64,000 nt of DNA from an uncultured Clostridia bacterium (GTDB lineage Bacteria; Bacillota; Clostridia; Christensenellales; Borkfalkiaceae): contig CANRGG010000005.1 in the NCBI GenBank assembly GCA_947630115.1, positions 1 through 64,000 on the forward strand, read 5' to 3'. Below the pieces are notes generated by a model, which was not told the origin of the DNA, ran no database searches, and worked only from the letters and a program-made list of their open reading frames with translations. This document shows, in pieces, positions 16,571-25,392 of the stretch. The position numbers were made by a program, and so were the translations under genes. The first letter of the stretch is position 1. The number at the start of each line of letters is the position of its first letter.

Positions 16571-19500
16571 TTGCGAAAGATGAGCCTGCGAAGATCGTTT
16601 CCGATCTTCGCCTTTTGTTTATCGGCGATCTTTTTCTTTTTGCCGCGGGGAACTCGGGCCCGTTCCTCAGCGGAGTCCTCTCCTCTTGACCGAGAGACCT
16701 TCGAAACGCTCTGCTCGGAGATTGTTGAGAGCGCCGAAAACGGGGACGATCTGCGCGCCGCGGCAGAAGAAGGCCGCTCCGCCGACGAATTTGCGGCAAG
16801 AAGCGCGGGGAAAGAGGTCTTTCTCGAGCTCGGCGGCCTTCAATGGACGGCAGTCTATCTTTCGATGAGCGAAAAAGAGGACGTTGTTCTCACCCTTTGG
16901 CTTGCGGACAGCGAAGAGCGCGAGCTTTGGTCGCTTTCCGACCCGCGGAGCGACAGGCCCGAGAACGAGATCCCCGGCAATCTGTACGGGCGCAGTTATC
17001 TTCGCGCCGTTTTGTGCGGCTCCCCCTATCTTGCGGACGACCGCGGCTCGGTCTCGGAGGGGGCGGACGTTCAAAACGACACTTGGAAAAAATTTTTGGA
17101 AAATTACGGCAAATTTCTCCTCTCGCCCGAAGAGATCCCCTATCAGAATACGCAGTCGGCGCGCGACCTTCTCGGCGAAACATACGATCTTCCCAACGAA
17201 AGTCTCGGAACGGAGCAGGAGCTTTCCTACGATTACCGCGGCAAAGCGGGCTATTTTGACTGGAAAACGGACAAGCTGTGGCTGCCGAGCCTTTCCGAAG
17301 TGGGAAACGAGCCCGAAACGGGGCTATGGAAAACCTCTTTTTCCCAGCGGGGAACGGACGAGACGAAATCGGTCTGGCTGCGCACGGGCGCTTTTTTCGA
17401 AGATCACGGGGAGATCACCCCGCGCGCCTATTATCTGCACGGGGACGAAAGCACCGCCGATTCGATCGAAGGAAATACTTCGCTTCTCGTCCGGCCTGCG
17501 ATCCATCTGGATCTCAGCAGGATCGCGCCCGAAACGCAGCCGCTGCAGCTCGAAAAGCCGGCGAAAACTTCGGCGGAAAAGATCTATGACGGCAGCCCGC
17601 TCGCTTTAACCGTCGAAAACGCCGACATGCTGAATGTTTCCGAGCCGCCTGCGGGCGCAGAATATGTGCTTTCCGAGGATAAAAAGAAAGGGACCTTTTC
17701 CGCGACGAATGCGGGGAGCTACCGTCTTGAAATTTCTCCGAAAGAGAACGCCGTCTGGACAGACGGGACCCGCGAGCCGGTCGCGCTCCTCCTCACGATC
17801 GGGCGGGTCCGAAAAGTTCTGACCGCGGTGTGGGAACTTCTGCCCGAGACGGACGGCGAACGGGAGCCCTTCCGCTTTGAGACCCAGACGTCCGACTCGG
17901 CGGAGAGCGTCTATAACGGGAGAGATCTTCAGGAGATCCCCCTCTCCTGTTTCAACGTCTCTTTGCTCGACGAAAACGGCGAGCCGCAGCGGGCGGTAAC
18001 GCTTTCGAAGAGCGCCACGGGCGGCGGCAGCCTGCCGGGAAGCCGGCTGGAAGTTCGGCTCTCCCTCCCGGACGAGGGCGGGAACGTTCAATGGGAACTT
18101 GTCGAAAGTTCGGCGCGTTTCACGCTCGAAGTCGTTCCCCGTCCCGTCTCTGTCAAGCTCCGGGCGGGAAGCGGAAGCGTCTATGGGGAGCCTCTGCCCC
18201 TCCCCTCCTCTTTGATGGAGTACGAGGCGGACTCCCTCCGCCTTTTGGAAGGAGACGAAACCGCCCTTCTCTTTTCCGGTCTTTCCGACCGACCTGCGGC
18301 GGGGACCCATTTTGTGAGCTTCGCCCTTCAAAAAGAATATTCCGACCGCTATCTTCTTTTCTCGGAGCGCGGAACGTTCACCGTTTCGCCGAAAACAGGC
18401 GCCGCGGAAGGGCTCTTCGTCCCAAAAAAAGAATACGACGGCAGCGCTCTTGCGACAGTTTCGGAAGGCGCGAGATTTTCGGGCGCGCTGGAAGGCGACG
18501 AGGCGACGCTCTCTGCCGCCGCCCGCTTTGAGGACGGGAACGCGGGCAGAGACAAGCCCGTGCGGATCGCCCTCTCCCTCACCGGCGCGGACGCGAAAAA
18601 CTATCGGCTTGAACAGGAAGAGCTTGTCGTCGTTTCTTCGATCCTCCCCCGCGCCCTTCGCATGGAGATCCAAGACACGCAGGCGATTTACGGCGACCCT
18701 CTTCCGCAGTTCGAGTGCAATCTGATCGGCGGGACGGCGGTTCCCGGTGACGATCTGCGCCTTCGTCTCTTCCTTTCCGGCCCTGCGGAGACCGCGGGCG
18801 AGTACGAAATTTTCGGCGAATGCCTCAACCCGAACTATTCCGTGACCTTCGAGGGCGGCATTTTTACGATTTTGAAAGCAAAAATCGAGATTCCGACCGT
18901 TTCCAATTTGATTTACAATGGGAAAGTTCAAACCGCGGGGCTTGATGAAAACCTATTTATCGTTGATGATAAGGGTGGAAAAAATGTCGGCACGTATACA
19001 GCGAAATTGCAATTAAAAGACCCGACAAATTATGAATTTGCAACGGGCGAAACGGAGATCGAGCTGAGCTATCAAATTTTGCCGTATGAGATAACTGTTC
19101 AAATCGAGGACGCCTCGTCGGTCTATGGCGAAGAGTTTGCAGAACTGAAATACATCGTCCTCGACAAAATCTTCGATGGCGATGAGCTCGAAATCTTCCT
19201 CTCGTTTGACGGCAAAAACGCCGGAGAGTACGAAATTTCGGGCAACTGGACGAATCAAAATTACGCCGTGACTTTTGAAGGCGGAACCTATACCATTTTG
19301 AAAGCGAAAGTCGCCGTCCCGACCGTATCCAACCTGATTTATAACGGCAAAATCCAAACCGCAGGGCTTGATGAAGAACTATTTATCGTTGACGACATGG
19401 GCGGCAAGGATGTTGGCACATATACAGCGAAATTGAGATTAAAAGACCCGACAAATTATGAATTTGCAACGGGCGCGGACGAGATTACCCTCCAATATAA

Positions 19501-21379
19501 AATCCTGCCGTATGAAATAACCGTTCAAATCGAGGACGCCTCGTCGGTCTATGGCGAAACATTTGCAGAATTGAAATATACCGTCCTCGGCGAAATCTTC
19601 GACGGCGATGAGCTTGGAATCACCCTCACGTTTGACGGCGAAAATGCCGGCGAATATGAAATCAAAGGCACTTGGGACAATAAAAATTATGCTGTCACGT
19701 TCGAAAATGGCATCTATACCATTTTGAAATCGAAAGTCGCCGTCCCGACCGGCTCCGACCTGATTTATAACGGAAAAATTCAGACTTCGGGGCTTGATGA
19801 ATCGCTTTTCCTTGTCGACGACAAGGGCGGGAAAAATGTCGGAACATATCAAGCAAAATTAAAACTAAAAGACCCGGAAAATTATGAATTTGCAACGGGC
19901 GCGGACGAGATTACCCTCGAATATCAAATCCTTCCGTATGGAATAACCGTTCAAATCGAAAATGCCTCGTCGGTCTATGGAGAAAAATTTGCAGAACTGA
20001 AATATACCGTCCTAGACGAAATTTTTGATGGCGATGAACTTGAAATTGCCCTCTCGTTTGACGGCGAAAACGCCGGCGAATACGAAATCACGGGCACTTG
20101 GGACAACAAAAATTACGCTGTCACGTTCAAAGGCGGAACCTATACAATTTTGAAGGCACAGGTTTCCGTCCCGACTATTTCGAACCTGATTTATAACGGC
20201 AAAATTCAGACCGCGAGAATTGATGAAAACCTATTTATCGTTAACGACAAGGGCGGGAAAAATGTCGGGACATATACAGCAAAATTGCAATTAAATGACC
20301 CCACAAACTACGAATTTGCAATGGGCGAGACGAAGATTGAGTTGACTTATCAAATTCTGCCATATAAAATAGCCGTCCAAATCGAGGACGCCTCGTCGGT
20401 CTATGGCGAAAATTTTGCAGAACTGAAATATACCGTCCTCGGCGAAATCTTTGACAGTGATGAGCTTGGAATTACCCTTTCCTTTGATGGTAAAAATGCC
20501 GGCAAATATGAAATTCAAGGCAACTGGGACAATAAAAATTATAACGTGACTTTCAAAAATGGAACATACACCATTTTGAAAGCGAAAGTCGCCGTCCCGA
20601 TCGTCTCCGACTTGATTTATAATGGGAAAGTTCAAACCGCGGAGCTGGATGAAAACCTATTTATCGTTAATGATGACGGCGGGAAAAATGTCGGCACTTA
20701 TCAAGCGAAATTGAGCTTAAAAGACCCGACAAATTACGAATTTGCGACAGGCGCGGACGAGATTACCCTCGAATATCAAATCCTGCCGTACGAGATTACC
20801 GTCCAAATCGAGGACGCGTCGTCGGTCTATGGCGAAGCGTATGCAGAGCTAAATTACACTGTCCTTGGCGAAATCTTCGACGGCGATGAACTCGGAATTA
20901 CCCTCTCGTTTGACGGCGAAAATGCAGGCGAATATGAAATCAAGGGCAGCTGGAACAACAAAAATTACGCTGTCACGTTCAAAGGTGGCACCTACACCAT
21001 TTTGAAAGCAAAAAACGAATGGCTCGGCGAATTCCCGAACTTCGAAGAGGGCGAGATCCCCGATCTTGCCGCGCTGCCGAAGGCAAAATTCGGCGAGACG
21101 GAGGTCGCATTCTTCCTAGACCCCGCCTGCACGCAGGAATATTCCGGCGACCTCAATATGGCGCAGTCCGGAACCTATTATCTGCGCGTGCGGATCCTTC
21201 CCTCCGAAAATTTCGAGGGGATCGAAGCCGTCTTTACGTTCGAGATCGGCAAAACGCCCAAGAACGGGTTCCCGCATTTGGAACTTTTATGCGGCGCGGG
21301 CGCGCTTGCGGGCTGTCTTGCGGCAGTCTACGCCCTCAGAAAACGCAGAACAACCGATCGGAACTCGCGCATAAAATGA
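16571..21379 (+). CDS. Large secreted/surface protein with MBG-type repeats and C-terminal TM plus basic tail
   Basis: Signal peptide-like N-terminus, repeated LIYNGKxQTxxLDExLF...YEITVQIEDASSVYGExFAELKYTVLxEIFDGDELxIxLSFDG modules, C-terminal LELLCGAGALAGCLAAVYALRKRR; TTG start has SD aaggag (ATG alternative at 16580). Confidence 0.8.
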   Translation: MRKMSLRRSFPIFAFCLSAIFFFLPRGTRARSSAESSPLDRETFETLCSEIVESAENGDDLRAAAEEGRSADEFAARSAGKEVFLELGGLQWTAVYLSMSEKEDVVLTLWLADSEERELWSLSDPRSDRPENEIPGNLYGRSYLRAVLCGSPYLADDRGSVSEGADVQNDTWKKFLENYGKFLLSPEEIPYQNTQSARDLLGETYDLPNESLGTEQELSYDYRGKAGYFDWKTDKLWLPSLSEVGNEPETGLWKTSFSQRGTDETKSVWLRTGAFFEDHGEITPRAYYLHGDESTADSIEGNTSLLVRPAIHLDLSRIAPETQPLQLEKPAKTSAEKIYDGSPLALTVENADMLNVSEPPAGAEYVLSEDKKKGTFSATNAGSYRLEISPKENAVWTDGTREPVALLLTIGRVRKVLTAVWELLPETDGEREPFRFETQTSDSAESVYNGRDLQEIPLSCFNVSLLDENGEPQRAVTLSKSATGGGSLPGSRLEVRLSLPDEGGNVQWELVESSARFTLEVVPRPVSVKLRAGSGSVYGEPLPLPSSLMEYEADSLRLLEGDETALLFSGLSDRPAAGTHFVSFALQKEYSDRYLLFSERGTFTVSPKTGAAEGLFVPKKEYDGSALATVSEGARFSGALEGDEATLSAAARFEDGNAGRDKPVRIALSLTGADAKNYRLEQEELVVVSSILPRALRMEIQDTQAIYGDPLPQFECNLIGGTAVPGDDLRLRLFLSGPAETAGEYEIFGECLNPNYSVTFEGGIFTILKAKIEIPTVSNLIYNGKVQTAGLDENLFIVDDKGGKNVGTYTAKLQLKDPTNYEFATGETEIELSYQILPYEITVQIEDASSVYGEEFAELKYIVLDKIFDGDELEIFLSFDGKNAGEYEISGNWTNQNYAVTFEGGTYTILKAKVAVPTVSNLIYNGKIQTAGLDEELFIVDDMGGKDVGTYTAKLRLKDPTNYEFATGADEITLQYKILPYEITVQIEDASSVYGETFAELKYTVLGEIFDGDELGITLTFDGENAGEYEIKGTWDNKNYAVTFENGIYTILKSKVAVPTGSDLIYNGKIQTSGLDESLFLVDDKGGKNVGTYQAKLKLKDPENYEFATGADEITLEYQILPYGITVQIENASSVYGEKFAELKYTVLDEIFDGDELEIALSFDGENAGEYEITGTWDNKNYAVTFKGGTYTILKAQVSVPTISNLIYNGKIQTARIDENLFIVNDKGGKNVGTYTAKLQLNDPTNYEFAMGETKIELTYQILPYKIAVQIEDASSVYGENFAELKYTVLGEIFDSDELGITLSFDGKNAGKYEIQGNWDNKNYNVTFKNGTYTILKAKVAVPIVSDLIYNGKVQTAELDENLFIVNDDGGKNVGTYQAKLSLKDPTNYEFATGADEITLEYQILPYEITVQIEDASSVYGEAYAELNYTVLGEIFDGDELGITLSFDGENAGEYEIKGSWNNKNYAVTFKGGTYTILKAKNEWLGEFPNFEEGEIPDLAALPKAKFGETEVAFFLDPACTQEYSGDLNMAQSGTYYLRVRILPSENFEGIEAVFTFEIGKTPKNGFPHLELLCGAGALAGCLAAVYALRKRRTTDRNSRIK
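18880..21010 (+). repeat. Five tandem 426-bp (142-aa) coding repeats
   Basis: Equivalent positions recur at 18902, 19328, 19754, 20180, 20606 (spacing 426 bp). Confidence 0.95.
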
Positions 21380-21423
21380 AATGCGGCGATTTGCCGTGAA
21401 ATTCATACTCAAGAGGTCATTTT

Positions 21424-21777
21424 ATGTGCAACTCCTGTAATTCCTGCAATTCCTGCAACAACGGCTGCGGCTGCGACAACGGAAACAATAACAACAGCAT
21501 CTCCCCTTTGAGCGGGACCTTCACCCTGTTTCCCAACAACGGTTGCGGGTGCAATAACGGCTGTGGCTGCAACAGTAACGGCTGCTGCTGCAACGACGTT
21601 CTTCTGAACACCCTGAGAAATCTTTTCAACACCAATTCCTGCGGTTGCAACCGCGGCTGCGGGTGCGGATGCAACAACTGCGGCTGCAATAACGGCTGCG
21701 GCTGCCGGAACAACTTCAACAGCATTGACGCCTATTACATTCGCCAATACGGATGTGGCTGTTGTTCGAACAACTGA
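21424..21777 (+). CDS. Cys/Asn/Gly-rich small protein (possible spore-coat or metal-binding protein)
   Basis: MCNSCNSCNSCNNGCGCDNG...NGCCCNDVLLNTLRNLFNTNSCGCNRGCGCGCNNCGCNNGCGC...YGCGCCSNN; about 25 Cys by hand count in 117 aa. Confidence 0.7.
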   Translation: MCNSCNSCNSCNNGCGCDNGNNNNSISPLSGTFTLFPNNGCGCNNGCGCNSNGCCCNDVLLNTLRNLFNTNSCGCNRGCGCGCNNCGCNNGCGCRNNFNSIDAYYIRQYGCGCCSNN

Positions 21778-21835
21778 GCCCGGGCTTTTCGGCCAAAGCA
21801 AGGCGCAAAGCCTTCGGATGCCGGAAGGGTCTGAA

Positions 21836-21874
21836 ATTAAGCGGTTTGGCGGTCTGTCAGACCGCTTAATTTTT
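21836..21874 (+). terminator. Hairpin terminator
   Basis: ATTAAGCGGT...ACCGCTTAAT-TTTT. Confidence 0.7.
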
Positions 21875-22036
21875 ACGGCCGCATTTTTGCGGACGCACGC
21901 AGCCGCCGCCTTTTTTCCGTCGCAGCGGATTTTTGGGGCGGACTTTCTTCAAAGGACAAGCAAATCCTTGCCCGATCTGTCTTTTTTTGATAAAATATCC
22001 GTAATTGGCGGCGTTTTTGTGGAGGTTTGAAAAAAA

Positions 22037-22522
22037 ATGGGCGATCTGTCTCTGCAAAAGATGACTCGGGAACTTTGTCATGAATTTTACAAGCATTTCG
22101 AAAATGATCCGGATATTTATATGGATCTAAAGAAGTTTGCGCCCTATCGGTATGACCCTTCGAAGGTAGACGCCTATTTCGACGCCCAGCAAAGGCCGGA
22201 CCGGCTCGTCTTTGCGCTCCTGTCTGACGGACAGCCGATCGGCGAGATCAAATTCAAAAACATCGATCGAATAAAGCGCGAATGCAGTCTGGGGATCCAT
22301 CTGCAAAACGATTCGGTCAAGGGGAAGGGATATGGGACGCTGGGCGAGAAGCTGGCCGTGCAGTATGCCTTCGACCGGCTCGGAATGCGGGCGATCAACG
22401 CCGATGTGGTTCTGAAAAACACCCGAAGCATGCATGTGCTGGAAAAGCTGGGCTTTCGCTGTCTCGGCGGCGACGATACCTTCCGTTATTACAGGCTTGA
22501 AAAGAACGATCAGACCCCATAA
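22037..22522 (+). CDS. GNAT family N-acetyltransferase
   Basis: PIGEIKFKNIDRIKRECSLGIHLQNDSVKGKGYGTLGEKLAVQYAFDRLGMRAINADVVLKNTRSMHVLEKLGFR. Confidence 0.9.
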   Translation: MGDLSLQKMTRELCHEFYKHFENDPDIYMDLKKFAPYRYDPSKVDAYFDAQQRPDRLVFALLSDGQPIGEIKFKNIDRIKRECSLGIHLQNDSVKGKGYGTLGEKLAVQYAFDRLGMRAINADVVLKNTRSMHVLEKLGFRCLGGDDTFRYYRLEKNDQTP

Positions 22523-22630
22523 GGCAAGTGTAACGCGCCGCTTAAAAAATTTTCGAAATCGAAAAAAGCCGGGAGTTCCAACCTCCCGACTTTTCCGTTT
22601 TCCCCTCTTCATACAATATTTCGCCCGAGA

Positions 22631-23581
22631 TCAGAATTTTTTCGGGACGACCTTCCCCAGCGGCTTTTTCTCCGCAGCGGGCGAAGGCGTCAACACACCC
22701 CGCCGGTCCTTTCCGTAAAAGAACAGCGCGACCGTCCCCGGCCCCACGTGGGAGCCCGTGCAGATGTCATAATACTCCGTGATGATCCGACCGACGCCGA
22801 TCCCGCGGATGAGTTCCGCAAGATATTCCACGTCCTCTTCGCAGTCGCAGTGGCAAATCGCCACCGTCTGGTTTTCATGATCGCTCGCGCGTTCGCGGTA
22901 AGCCTCGGCCAGCGCGGCAAGCGCCTTCTTTCTTCCGCGCTCCTTCCCGAAAAAGACCAGCTTTGCGTTCGCGCCGCCGTCGGCGCGAATGATCGGCTTG
23001 ATGTTGAGCAGCGTCCCCGCGATCGCAAGGGTCGTGGAGATCCGCCCCGTCTTTTTGAGATATTTGAGATCCCCCACCGTCACGTAGCTGTTGATTTTGT
23101 ACGCGTTCTCGCGCACCCATTCCGCGGCGGTCTCCGCGCTCTCGCCCATGTCTCTCAGATCGGCCGCCCGAAGAACGAGCATTCCCTCGCCCATCGAAGC
23201 GTTCGCGCTGTCCAGAACATGGACCTGCCGTCCGGGAAATTCCGCCTCGAGCATTTTCTTCGCTTCCTGCGCCTGCCGGTTCGTCGCACTGATCCCCGAA
23301 GAGATCGTGAACAGAAGGGCGTCGCGCCCCGCCTTCATCGTGGGCAGAAGCGCTTCGTAAAAGGTCTGCGCGTTGATGAGCGAGGTCTGCACCTCCGCCC
23401 CCGCGCGCATATCCTCATAAAACCGCTTCGCCGTCTCGGAAAAATCCTTGCCCTCCTCGACGCAGCAGCGCTCCACCCCATTCACTCGCATGTAATAGGG
23501 AATGATCTTGATCCCGTGCGCCCGCCGAAGGTCCTCCGGGATGTTCGCCCCCGAATCCGCATAGATGTCGAATCCGTTCAT
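22631..23581 (-). CDS. DegV family (fatty-acid binding) protein
   Basis: FDIYADSGANIPEDLRRAHGIKIIPYYMRVNG, TISSGISATNRQAQEAKKMLE, TVGDLKYLKKTGRIS, ITEYYDICTGSHVGPGTVALFF. Confidence 0.92.
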   Translation of the reverse strand: MNGFDIYADSGANIPEDLRRAHGIKIIPYYMRVNGVERCCVEEGKDFSETAKRFYEDMRAGAEVQTSLINAQTFYEALLPTMKAGRDALLFTISSGISATNRQAQEAKKMLEAEFPGRQVHVLDSANASMGEGMLVLRAADLRDMGESAETAAEWVRENAYKINSYVTVGDLKYLKKTGRISTTLAIAGTLLNIKPIIRADGGANAKLVFFGKERGRKKALAALAEAYRERASDHENQTVAICHCDCEEDVEYLAELIRGIGVGRIITEYYDICTGSHVGPGTVALFFYGKDRRGVLTPSPAAEKKPLGKVVPKKF

Positions 23582-23796
23582 TTTGTCTTTCCGCTCCTTA
23601 TCATAAATTTGCTTCGTACAATCCTATCTTACATAATTTTCCCGAAAATTACAACCTACTTTCTCCCGATCGCCCTCTCTTGTTCTTTTGCGGCGCTCTA
23701 CCGTCCGAAAAATCCACTCTACTCACAGTAGAGTTACAGTTTTTTTAAGTATATTGCGGTTTTTTCTCGGGTTTTTCGGAAAAAGCGGAAATCATT

Positions 23797-23825
23797 TGAC
23801 TTTGAGATCGTTCCGTGCTATACTT
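23797..23825 (+). promoter_or_regulatory. Promoter TTGACT-N17-TATACT of the downstream gene
   Basis: Elements at 23797-23802 and 23820-23825; ATG at 23862. Confidence 0.7.
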
Positions 23826-23861
23826 TTCTTAACGGAAAACACAAACGGAAGAAATCTCATC

Positions 23862-25127
23862 ATGACAACGGAATTTGATCGTATCACGGAAATTTTAAGA
23901 GAGGAGCTCGTGCCCGCCATGGGCTGTACCGAGCCGATCGCGGTCGCCTATGCCGCGGCGATTGCAAGCGAGACCTTAAATCGACTGCCCACGCGCGTGG
24001 AGGTCTTTGTCAGCGGCAACATTCTCAAAAATGTGAAGAGCGTCATCGTGCCCAACACGGGCGGGCTGCGGGGGATCGCGGCGGCGGTCGCCTCGGGCAT
24101 TATCGCGGGCGGCTCCGAGGACAAGCTGGAGCTCTTGGCAAAGCTCGACGAGGGCGGCAGAAAGCGCATTCGGGAATTTCTCGAAAAGACCCCCATCGCG
24201 GTCAACAAATCGGTCTCGGACTGCGTGTTCGACATCGGCGTGCGCGTGTTCGACGGCGGCGACAGCGCCTATGTGCGGATCGCTCTGCAGCACACAAACG
24301 TCGTCGAGATCCGCCGGAACGAGGAGATCCTCTTCCAGAAGAACTTTGCGGAGAGCGCGGAGACCCGCAAGAGCGTGCTCGACATTGCGGGCGCTTTGAA
24401 ATATGCCGAAGAGGCGCCGCTCGAGATCCTCGAGCCCCTCGTCGGACGGCAGATCGACTATAACCGGAAGATCGCCGAGGAAGGGCTCAAAGACGATTAT
24501 GGCGCAAGGGTTGGCAAGACGCTCATCGAGGCGTACGGGGACAGCGTACATAACCGCGCCAAGGCGCTTGCCGCGGCGGGCTCGGACGCGCGCATGAACG
24601 GCTGCGGATTGCCCGTCGTCATTGTTTCGGGCAGCGGGAACCAGGGCATGACGACGAGTTTGCCCGTCGTCGTGTATGCGGATCATCTCGGCGCGCCGCG
24701 GGAAAAACTTTTGCGCGCCGTCACCCTCTCCGACCTTGTGACGATCCGCCTGAAAGCGGGGATCGGCAGATTGTCCGCCTATTGCGGCGCGGTGAGCGCC
24801 GGCGTCGGCGCGGGCGCGGGGGTGTGCTATCTGCACGGCGGCAATTATGAGAAGATCGCACACACGATCATGAACGCCCTTGCGATCGCCTCGGGAATCG
24901 TCTGCGACGGCGCGAAGTCGAGCTGCGCGGCGAAGATCGCTTCGGCGGTCGAGGCAGGGCTTTTGGGCTTTGAAATGGAGCAGCGGGGCAACCGGTTCCA
25001 TGGCGGGGACGGGATCCTCGAGAGCGACGTGGAAAAGACGATCGACAACGTGGGCGAGCTTGCGCGGATCGGCATGCGCGGCACGGACGAGGAAATCATC
25101 AGCCTGATGATCAAAAGCCTGAACTGA
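23862..25127 (+). CDS. UPF0597 / L-cysteine desulfidase-like (serine dehydratase alpha-related) protein
   Basis: LVPAMGCTEPIAVAYAAAIA, VPNTGGLRGIAAAVASGIIAGG, NGCGLPVVIVSGSGNQGMTTSLPVV, GIVCDGAKSSCAAKIASAVEA. Confidence 0.85.
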   Translation: MTTEFDRITEILREELVPAMGCTEPIAVAYAAAIASETLNRLPTRVEVFVSGNILKNVKSVIVPNTGGLRGIAAAVASGIIAGGSEDKLELLAKLDEGGRKRIREFLEKTPIAVNKSVSDCVFDIGVRVFDGGDSAYVRIALQHTNVVEIRRNEEILFQKNFAESAETRKSVLDIAGALKYAEEAPLEILEPLVGRQIDYNRKIAEEGLKDDYGARVGKTLIEAYGDSVHNRAKALAAAGSDARMNGCGLPVVIVSGSGNQGMTTSLPVVVYADHLGAPREKLLRAVTLSDLVTIRLKAGIGRLSAYCGAVSAGVGAGAGVCYLHGGNYEKIAHTIMNALAIASGIVCDGAKSSCAAKIASAVEAGLLGFEMEQRGNRFHGGDGILESDVEKTIDNVGELARIGMRGTDEEIISLMIKSLN

Positions 25128-25146
25128 AACCGAGTTGAAAAACGAC

Positions 25147-25178
25147 GCGGCGGAGGAAAAAATCCTCCGCCGCATTTT
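25147..25178 (+). terminator. Terminator
   Basis: GCGGCGGAGGA-AAAAA-TCCTCCGCCGC-ATTTTT. Confidence 0.8.
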
Positions 25179-25309
25179 TCATTTTTCCAAGATCTGCCAA
25201 AACTCAGACGATCTTCCCCGCCAGCAGACTCGTCTCAAAAAATTCGCCGCCGAACCGCCGTTTATGCAATAAAATTCTCGGAAATTCGAGCGTTATACAC
25301 AGTATGAAC

Positions 25310-25338
25310 TTGATTTTTTGTTTTTTATATGGTAAAAT
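25310..25338 (+). promoter_or_regulatory. Promoter TTGATT-N17-TAAAAT upstream of histidine kinase
   Basis: Elements at 25310-25315 and 25333-25338. Confidence 0.6.
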
Positions 25339-25392
25339 ATTGGAAAAGTGAAAATCGGGGAAGTTTATCGCCCCGATCAGGATACGGGTGTT

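Noticed and set aside
18880-21010. Regular tandem repeats considered as CRISPR or satellite
   Set aside because: Unit is 426 bp, in frame, and encodes a protein module; no short direct repeats with unique spacers.
21409-21801. Ala/Val-rich antisense ORFs over the Cys-rich gene
   Set aside because: Mirror translations of the same GGCTGC-type low-complexity sequence; no SD or domain.
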